DNA from: Mikania micrantha
Taxonomy: Eukaryota; Streptophyta; Magnoliopsida; Asterales; Asteraceae
Assembly: GCA_009363875.1 (NCBI GenBank)
Contig: CM018691.1
Location: forward strand, 36,433,446 to 36,497,445
Direction of reading: 5' to 3'
Length of the DNA stretch: 64,000 nucleotides
The notes under the pieces are model-generated. The model saw only the letters and a program-made list of their open reading frames with translations. It did not search any database and was not told the DNA's origin. Below, piece after piece: positions 56,345 to 64,000 of the stretch (position 1 is the stretch's first letter; each line of letters starts with the position of its first letter). The position numbers and the translations under genes were made by a program.

Positions 56345-59300
56345 CTAAATCATAAATAAGGTAAAAACATGTATACATACTTTCTTCAACCAAATGAAAC
56401 CACCATCTACGCTAGTAATGATTGACATAAAGAACAGCTGCAAATCCCAACATTAACACAAACCATGTGGAACTACAACTTCCATAGAATGATGCCATAT
56501 CTATATCATACCATTTCGCATTACTTCCTTCTTCATTTGAGGGTTGAGTTCCATGTGATTATGTTATGCATTCATTTTCTAACGGTAGTCTACAAAGAAA
56601 TGGATTCCCATCATAACTCTCTTTGGTAAACGTACCAAATTGTTCTTTGTTTTCTGGGAGTCTACCTGATAGATTGTTAAAAGAGACATTGAACACCGCT
56701 AACGAGTTCAACTTAATTAATTCTGATGGAACCTTGCCGGTTAAACTATTAAAAGAGAGGTCCAAACTCTCTAAATTGGCAAGATTAGAGAAGGTCACAG
56801 GAATGGGTCCAGTCAACCTATTGTGAGACAAGTTCAAACCACGAATTTGGACCAACAGCCCTAGTTCTTCTAGAATATTACCAGTGAGTTTGTTACAAGA
56901 CAGATCCAACCATGACATTATATCAAGAACATCACCCTTGTAGACCATGGAGAGGGTTTTTGTTGTGAAAAAAATTTCGTTTTGTATTCTAAATTGATCA
57001 TATATTTGGAAACTTATGTCTTTATCCAAAGCACTACTATATGGATAAGATCGTGAAAATACAACGCCTCCAGACAAATAGTCATTTTGCAGAAAAAGTT
57101 TGGTAGCTTGGACGAGCAATATTTTGTAGACATTTAGGCATTGAATCCACGAGTAAGTTATTGGACATGTCAATCATAGTAGCATGAGTTAAGTGGCACA
57201 ATTTTCTCGGAATAGAACCATTGAAGTTATTTTTTCCCAAACGAAGAATCCTTAAATTGGATAGTTCACCAAGAAAAATGGGAATCCTGCCTAACAGGTA
57301 ATTGTCAACAATGTCTAAAGTTGAAACTTCAGTCAAATTACTAAAAGAGTTAGGTATTGATCCAGTAAATTTGTTGGAACCCAGATGCATATGCCATGCA
57401 TTTTGAAAACTTAAGGAGAAAGGAATGGGTCCTGGAAAATTATTTTTTGGAAGATCAAGAAAATAGAGTGTAGGCAACATACTAATGTTGTTTACATCCT
57501 CAGGGATCGAACTAGTAAATAAGTTATAGCTTATGTCTAAAATTTGTAAATCATAAAAGGCAATCATATTTTCCATTTTACCACTGAAATGATTATTGTC
57601 TAAGTGAAGACTTGATAAGCAACTAAAGTTCAAGTTTCATGAAAGTACCTCACCATGCAAATTGTTATTTGATAGTATCATGATTCTCAAGTCAGAGAGG
57701 TTCGTGAGCAATCCAATTGATACTTCTCCAGACAAACTATTCTAAGACAAATCAACTTCCGCTAACACACTCAAATCACTAATTGAGGATGTGGTAACAC
57801 CATCTATATAATTCCTTGACAAATTTAAATGCAACAAGTAAGGAAGTGACTCGTGTATATCGTTGGAAATATGACTAATCATGTGATTTCCAGAAACATC
57901 CAACTACTAACTTGTGAGGATTCCTATGGAATGGGGCAGAAGTTGTACCACCAAATGAGTTGTCACATAGAATAAGACATTCTAGCATTGTGTTGTTTTT
58001 AATCAACCAATCTGGAAATTGTCCTTCCAAGGAGTTGTGTGACATGTCAAGTTTCCTTAACTTGTGTTGGTGAAGTAGAAAGCTGGGACTAACACTAGCT
58101 TTATGCCTATTTCTGTTGCAACTTGAGAGTATAAGAACTTCTAACTGGAACATGCAAGTCCAACCAATACGCTCTTCTGTTTCCAACTCAAAGTTGTCAT
58201 TATCAGATGTGAAAGCAACAAACTCCAGCTTTATGAGATTAGAGAACCAGCTCAACGAGAACAAACCTTCAAATTTGTTATGGCTAAAATCAATGTATTC
58301 GAGAGATGTGAGATTAGTAACCAAGGATGAAAAAAGTACTCCCTTGAGTTTATTTGAATAAATATCAAACAACCTAAGAGATGATAGCCTATTTAAGCAT
58401 TCAGGTAGCTTTCCATCAAACATGTAACTAAGATCCAGCTCTTGAAGGTTTTTTAACTTACAAAACTCTGTCTAAAGAGAAAAATATATCTGGTTCACAA
58501 TTTATCTATTTAATTAAACAATTTAATTTGTTTTAGATGACTTACCATCATTCATTAGTGAACCATTAAGCGCAATGCGAGCAAATGAGACAACTTTAAG
58601 AGAAACCAATGAATTTATTATTGATGGGATTCTTCCAATAAAATTGTTGTAACTCAAACCTAAGATCTCAAGATGATGGAAAAAAGCTAAAGCTATATAA
58701 AGACCAAAAAAAACATTTAGTTAACAAAGAGAATAAAAAATTTTATGAGCCTTATGCTATATATCATATAACATTACGGGTTGGAAATTTGATGGCTTTT
58801 ATAAAATCTTATACAGAAATCAAATAAAATATTTATATAAACACTAAGATGAAAAGTAGCTCAGAAATGAAAATAAAAAGAATAATTCAATTTATTAGAA
58901 AGCTTAAAACGTAAATATAAAAAAATATTAAAACATTAAAGTTGTTGCGTTTCTAACGGTAACTTTAAGACTTGATATTCTAATGATAAATCAATGTTTT
59001 AAAAACCTGTTCAAATCGGCCGGTTCAACCGGATGCCGTCAACTAACCCGGTACGAAACACTCCGGTATTATGCATGTTCCTTCGATTGATTGTGTCGGT
59101 GGTTAATCCGGTTTTACCGGTAAAAACCGGTAAGACCTGTAAAACCGGTATTTCCATTTTCAAAAAAACACGAAATTTAGGCTTTCAAGCGATTTTCGGC
59201 TTTAAAGCGATTGTGAACTTGATGCGTTTAACACCCCAATGTCATAATCCTAGTATGCACTTTTATTTAAAAAAAATTATTAAAATTTGAGTACTTTTAG

Positions 59301-60080
59301 ATTGTTTTGAACGAATTTAAGTACTTTTTGAATTGTTTTAAGATGAATTTGTATACTTTTTGGAAATTTATTTGAGTAGAAATTGTCTTTCTATAGAATT
59401 CTATGGTTAATTAGAGTGTTTGGTTGAACCGTCCGGTACAACCCGGTTCATTCGGTTGAACCATTTTGAGTCAAATCCGGTGCAGATAAAATACAGGTTT
59501 TTAAAATATTGTGATAAATATCATCTACTGGTTGAATGACTAATTTTAATTTTACGTAACCACATATGATAAAACTTATATTTTTGTTTCATGTAATATT
59601 TGTGTGAACATAGTTGTGGTAAAAAAACGTACATACCTTTTATCGGTAATGTTCCATTGAAAAAATTACCATTCAAGATGAGGACTTTCAAGTAGGGCAA
59701 ATTAGGCACTTCTGAAAATGAATGCATCAATCAATTCAATTAAAGGATTAGAGGAGGAAAAAAACCATTAGCAAAAAAGTCTTCCTCCCATGATGCATCC
59801 GTCTAATGAAAGAAATATTAGGATGGAAAAGTTGCAGCATGGACCTCATGACGTCATCCACCGATAAGAAGTAATTCAAATCGAGATTTAAGTGCACAAG
59901 TTTGTAAATGGATCCTACACGAATTAATTTAAAACCATTGCATATTACAACACTAACTCTCTTTAAAATTATATTTAAGAATAGGCTCTGAATTATTGAA
60001 AACAACTAACCGTTGAACATGATTTATTGAAGCCCACAACTCCTCAAGTCAAGTGTCTTCAACTCCCTCAACGAAGATAA
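56345..60080 (-). pseudogene. LRR receptor-like protein gene, broken
   Basis: It encodes a cell-surface receptor-like protein: extracellular leucine-rich repeats, one membrane segment, short tail, no kinase. These RLPs act with partner kinases in defence or development. From 5' to 3': ELSSLRELKTLDLRSCGL (~60060), KLVHLNLDLNYFLSVDD (~59890), an LRR exon 59711-59637, an exon ~58686-58546 (LEILGLSYNNFIGRIPS), a 74-bp intron, then a large exon from 58471. The latter holds many LRRs (LDLSFNSLTGKVPSELIKL), the C-terminal cap YDGNPFLCRLPLENEC and a membrane segment near 56480-56425 (STWFVLMLGFAAVLYVNHY). Lesions: frame changes near 57905 and 57105, stops near 57640, 57740, 56561 and 56414. The signal peptide was not found. 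It resembles multi-exon RLPs such as RLP14/RLP56 (inference). Confidence 0.85.
58992..59511. mobile_element. hAT-type MITE in an RLP intron (520 bp)
   Basis: The ends are CAATGTTTTAAAAACCTG and, inverted, CAATATTTTAAAAACCTG, 17 of 18 matching. The flanks are a perfect 8-bp duplication, TGATAAAT (58984-58991 and 59512-59519). The subterminal parts are rich in CCGGTT/AACCGG. No transposase ORF was seen. It sits in the intron between the exons at 58686 and 59637, so it does not break coding sequence by itself. Confidence 0.9.
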
Positions 60081-60148
60081 TTCTGTACATGTAAGTAACT
60101 ATATACATATATATATATATATACATATACATATACATATACTTATAC
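60081..60148. repeat. (AT/AC)n microsatellite
   Basis: A run of atatat followed by (atatac)n at about 60100-60140, between the RLP remnant and the next LTR. Slippage repeat. Confidence 0.8.
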
Positions 60149-60522
60149 TGTTGGATTGGGTTGTTAACTCAAAATAACACTTCACAAGTATTTCTCTTTT
60201 TCAATCTAACAGATGCGGAATATCTATTAAAAGGATCTCACAAACACTCAATGGTGAACAAATAATCTTTGAATGACAATAATAAGCACACAAGAGTAAA
60301 TTCAAGCTCAAAGATATATTTCTCTCAAAATGTTGCAAATGTTACAGTATACAAGCACTGACTCAAGCACCCTAAAATGGTTTACAATGAGAGATTATAT
60401 AGCCAAGGCTACAACTGTATACACGTAGGAATACAAGTTGGGTATACTAGACAATACATAAAAGTAAAGCTTATTCTGGTATAAAGATGTTTGGTGAGCA
60501 TCAGCCTTTATTAATCTTTACA
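60149..60522 (-). repeat. 3' LTR of Copia G
   Basis: On the minus strand it begins TGTAAAGATTAATAAAGG and ends CCCAATCCAACA, 374 bp, with TG/CA ends. Directly before it lies the polypurine tract. A microsatellite forms the outer flank. Confidence 0.85.
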
Positions 60523-60534
60523 GTCTCCCCCTAG
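60523..60534 (-). other. 3' polypurine tract of Copia G
   Basis: The minus-strand run CTAGGGGGAGAC ends at the LTR start TGTAAAG. It primes plus-strand synthesis. Confidence 0.85.
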
Positions 60535-60553
60535 ACGGATGCTACCAAAACTT

Positions 60554-63500
60554 TTATGGAATCTCCCTAGGCTTCCTTTCACCCCTCAGTACCTGAGCCC
60601 TTGCCTTTACCCATTTGCTCCCAACCCTCCCATCTGGTCCATTATTAGGATTGTTGAGAGGGAGATTTTCTAGGTCAAAGACATAGGAGTTTGCCAACAC
60701 TATCAACTGCACAAGATCCACAAGCTTTACTTCTCCATTGTAGTTAGTGAGAATGAAGATCCGTTGTTGTGCATTGAAGCTCCATTTTACTAAGGGAATA
60801 TATGAATGCTCATGCATTAGTCCATGTATATCTCTTAGATCTTCCTTAGTTTGTGTGGGTTTTGGAGCTGCTTCTTGTGTGACTTCAGGTACTGAGAGTA
60901 CTGCTACAGGCTCAGAGTCAGAGGAGATGGGAGATGTTCTCTTTTTCCTTTTAGCTATGCTCTTCCTTCTTCTGAATCTTGGTCTGTCTTGAGCCATAGC
61001 TTCACTCCTATGTTCTCTGGCCTGTTGATCCTCCACATTGGATCCCACTGCACCTTCTGTCCTTGCAGTGGGCTCTGGGCTGCAGCCTCAGTTCTTAGAG
61101 GACTTGATCTCCTCTCATCTTCCATAGATTGTCTCTCACGATCAGGGACTGTTGTCTTTTTAGTTGTCCTTTTTGCTACCTTTCCCTTTCTGATTTTGAT
61201 CACTGAAGAGATTGGTACGTTATCCATTGAGGGGCTAGATGAAGGAGATGCTTGTTCTTCTTTAGGGTCTATTGGAAACATGTTGGGGAACATAGCTTTT
61301 GTTGCTTCCCCACACATGACTTCCTCACCTTCTCTGATCCTTGCACCAGAGATGGGCATTTCTATTGTAGCCCCATTAAGGCTGGCCCTCTGTGCTTGGA
61401 TCTGCTCCAATGACAGTAACTCACCTTTGGCAATCTTTGCTTTTATTTCTCTTAAGTGCATATCCATGGTTGAATTCTTCATTGGGCCTTACTGCCGAGC
61501 ATGGAAGCCATATTGGAGGAGGATAGCTTTCATTCTGTTCCTGTAAGCATCCTCCTTCTGTTTCTTGGTTAGCTTCACTTTGGCTTTGGATGCAGCAGCT
61601 GCCTGTTCTTGCTGCTGCACCTTATCCAGCTCAGCAGCCATCTGAGGCACCGACCAGAGGAATATTTCATCAAAGTCGTATCCTTTTTCTTCAAGAAGAG
61701 CATAGAGTCTGATGTGCTCTTCATCCCTAGAAGTGTTTGGTAGGACCTTAGTCTTCTTTGGTCTTCTCTCCTCCTGTTCTGCTTCCTCCTCTGAGGCTAT
61801 TTTTCTTTTTCCTTTGTCATCAACAAGTACTTTTGCCCCAGAGGAAATGTATTCTGTTGCCTCACCAGCTGGTTCATCAGCATGTATCTCCTCTATGGAG
61901 GAATCATCCAGTATGACCGGGCCTTCGAAAACAGCTGCAGCTTCGGAGTTAACCTTAGCATTCACTGCCCCCTCCGGTTGACCAACCACCTTAGATGATT
62001 CCTTATGAGTCTCCACAGAGAGCTCAGGAATGGAGGAGAGGTCTTCAGCAGCTTCTGTCCTAGAAGAGGACACAGGTTCCATGTAGATAGGCTGTTCATG
62101 AGTAGATTTCTCCACGGTAACCTGAGCCGCAGTCTCAGAAGTAGACTTAGTCCTAGAAGGGGACATTTGAGTCCCAGCATGGGACTTAGGCTCCAAAGAA
62201 ACATTTGTTGTTATGACTTTTTGCTCTATTTCTTTGGCAGCCTCTGTTGTCTCAGAAAAAGAGGAATAGGAAGTGATGGAGTCATGGAAGCAAGTGCTCA
62301 AAAATTCATCCCATTCATTAGTCAAAGTGACTAATGATGGATTGGATTTTTGAGCAACTTCCTCTTTACTTACTTCTGGTCCTGACCCTGCTGATGGCAC
62401 CTTCTCCCCCTTTTTGGTAGCATCAGGGGAAGTAAAGGTAGTAGTAGCAGGATCAGGATGGAAGGGTGCACAGATGATCGGGGGACGTTTCTGGAGATTC
62501 AAGATGGTAGCTTCTTTAGCTTGGACCTCCAACTTCAGGGTAGCCACTTCAGCTTCAAGAGAAGCTACCCTGACCTGAAGTGTAGAGATGGTAACCGTCA
62601 ATTCCTGTATTTTGGTGCCCTTATCTACCTGAGTATAATCATGGAGCGATGGAGTCCTGAGCCCCGCTCCTGCACCTCCACCACCAGATGTGGTTTCTTG
62701 GCACCCTGGATTCCTCTCATTGAGAAGGGCTTCAAAGAAGTCATCTCCAACATGGGTTGCCGCAGGTGAGGTCCTAGTTCCAGTACCACTGTCCTGTCGA
62801 TCCAAATTAAGATCAACAGTAGTGGCAGCCTCAACTGCATTGACCAGTCCTGAACTTCTGGGGTCAACCTCTGAAATGATAGGCTTTGGGTCAGGGAACC
62901 TAGCTTGTAACCGTGTCACCACTCTCATAAGAGTTTGGGTAGTGGGAGAGAGTGGTTCCTCCACAGTTAAAGCAGAGGTTTCTTGAGCCTGGGTAATAGT
63001 ATGGGTGGGGGGCATTTCTGGGTGGTATGATCCTGGAGACTTGGGAGACAGTCTCTATTTTAATGGAGTTGCTTCATCAGAAGCAGACTTAATGATAGGA
63101 GCATCCCTTTGGGTATTCTCAGATATGTGTTGTGACATAATCTGAGGGCTTTCAGGCTGGTTAAGGGCAGCCACAGATTCCAGAGGAACAACCTGTGGAG
63201 TATTTGTAGGTGTGGCTTGCACCTTAGGTGGAACTATGCCCTTGGTAGTTCTTTTCACCTTTTTCTTGATTGGTTCAGTGGAAGGGGCATGATCAGCTGT
63301 AGAGAGCTGCACAGGAGTTCGTTTGCGTTTGTAAGTGATCTTTATGGGGTGTGGAATAGAAGTGGAAGGTGTGGGTTCAGCATCTGCGTGTGCAACAGAG
63401 CTGTCACCTTCTGGAGTAGGTAACTCCATAGAGGAAAGAAGAGGAGTGAAATTTCCAGAGAACTAGGCACTCTTCTTCTTTAACTGCACAAAAATCTTGG

Positions 63501-64000
63501 AAGAGACCAAGCGTATTTTGTATGTATTCCCAGTTAGTGAGAGAACATAACCCAACTCACCATAAAATATATGCTGCAAAAACGTAGGATACATACAAAA
63601 TTTCTTTGGTGACGAAATATTGTCAACCAAATTATTGAAAATAAAAGCAGAAAAGTTAAAGAGTTGGTTGGAGACCAAGCCATGAGTAGCCGAGGCTAAG
63701 TCCGATGAAACTTGATCCCAACCTCTTGTCTTATTGGATACACAATGAAGGAACAAATGTATGAGGTAGTTATAATTATAGGACACTCTACCTTTCAAAT
63801 AAGTTGTTGTAGGGAGAGGACCTTCGTACCCCATTGACCTAAAGGTCGATGCTACCTCATCCTTTGTGAATGAGACCTTTCCACCAGCATCATTGAGTTT
63901 CAGATGCCGACAGATGGTCTCCACATTGATCGAAATAGGATGAGCATCAATTGTGGCATTGAGAATCCGACCATTGGGAGATGTGGAAACACAACAAGGA
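60554..64000 (-). pseudogene. Post-pol ORF of Copia G, unknown function (broken)
   Basis: The long frame enters at 64000 already inside the ORF (GRILNATIDAHPISINVET). Three in-frame stops (near 63463, 63055 and 61489) and one frame change near 61050 break it. The N-terminal globular part has SNKTRGWDQVSSDLA and YPTFLQHIFYGELG, the counterparts of SSSWDQMSS and YPRFIMAIIEKQL in the ORF at 22999-26133. The middle is Ser/Thr/Pro/Glu-rich with a likely coiled coil near 62610-62510 (QVRVASLEAEVATLKLEVQA). The C-terminus is basic then globular (WSFNAQQRIFILTNYNGEV) and differs from the other family. No membrane segment or signal was seen. Confidence 0.75.
62401..62417 (-). other. Internal polypurine-like tract in Copia G
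   Basis: On the minus strand, CCAAAAAGGGGGAGAAG encodes Lys-Lys-Gly-Glu-Lys. It shares GGGGGAGA with the element's own 3' PPT, as the tract near 24220 shares GGGGGAGTT with its own. It may be a second plus-strand primer site (inference). Confidence 0.4.

Larger units (their letters stand above)
60149..64000 (-). mobile_element. Copia element G, 3' end (continues past window)
   Basis: On the minus strand a long post-pol ORF (64000-60554) is followed by a PPT and a 374-bp 3' LTR (60522-60149). The ORF is homologous in position and pattern to that of the element at 21511-33798, but the LTRs are unrelated, so it is another family of the same broad group. Pol and the 5' half lie beyond 64000. Confidence 0.85.

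Noticed and set aside
60149..60522. LTR of the same family as 22178-22774
   Set aside because: Both read TGT...ACA/CCA with Copia-like ends, but length and internal sequence differ. It is treated as a separate family.

Overview
This is a stretch of plant nuclear DNA. It looks like repeat-rich, gene-poor chromatin of a eudicot. The style of the receptor kinase and of the Copia post-pol ORF suggests the daisy family (Asteraceae), but that is inference from remembered family patterns. I see no intact host gene. Nearly everything is LTR retrotransposon, often one inside another, with a LINE tail, three hAT-type non-autonomous transposons and three broken host-type genes.

Layout. 1-6173: Ty3/Gypsy element A (+), gag-pol ruined by stops and frameshifts, then a 2.4 kb 3' LTR. 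6190-6277: a 5S-rRNA-like scrap (-). 6280-7199: the 3' end of an L1-type LINE. 7200-8490: AT-rich spacer. 8743-10531: a broken tandem receptor-like kinase gene. 10890-13075: degenerate Copia B (-). 13076-17757: Copia C (+), split by a hAT element (16370-17465). 17758-18630: an LTR fragment. 18632-36935: a nest in which Gypsy D (+, same family as A) was hit by two copies of one large Copia family in opposite orientation. One is a 3' fragment (18632-20002). The other (21511-33798, -) is nearly complete, with an uninterrupted pol ORF, a long post-pol ORF and an extra partial second copy behind its 3' LTR. 36936-40723: the 5' part of Gypsy E (-). 40724-42606: AT-rich spacer with a tRNA-like sequence and a GC-rich island. 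42607-53889: Copia F, whose 3' LTR has been amplified into a head-to-tail array of ten LTRs. 53890-54010: a short minisatellite. 54020-54960: the N-terminus of a hAT-transposase/ZMYM1-like gene split by a hAT MITE. 56345-60080: a broken LRR receptor-like protein gene (-) with a hAT MITE in an intron. 60149-64000: the 3' end of another Copia (-) with a related but diverged post-pol ORF.

The most unusual structure is the array at 44667-53894. Each unit of about 922 bp holds the last ~55 bp of the Copia interior, a full LTR and about 9 bp that also flank the last LTR on its genomic side. This points to tandem duplication across the element/host boundary rather than ordinary LTR-LTR recombination. 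The second point of interest is the large Copia family: its ORFs overlap at UGAUG, it has two zinc knuckles and a coiled-coil region, it carries a long post-pol ORF of unknown function, and that ORF contains a polypurine tract resembling the element's own 3' PPT.

No CRISPR array, prokaryotic operon, intact tRNA or intact rRNA gene was seen. All coordinates and motifs were read by eye. Family names rest on recognised motifs, not on searches.
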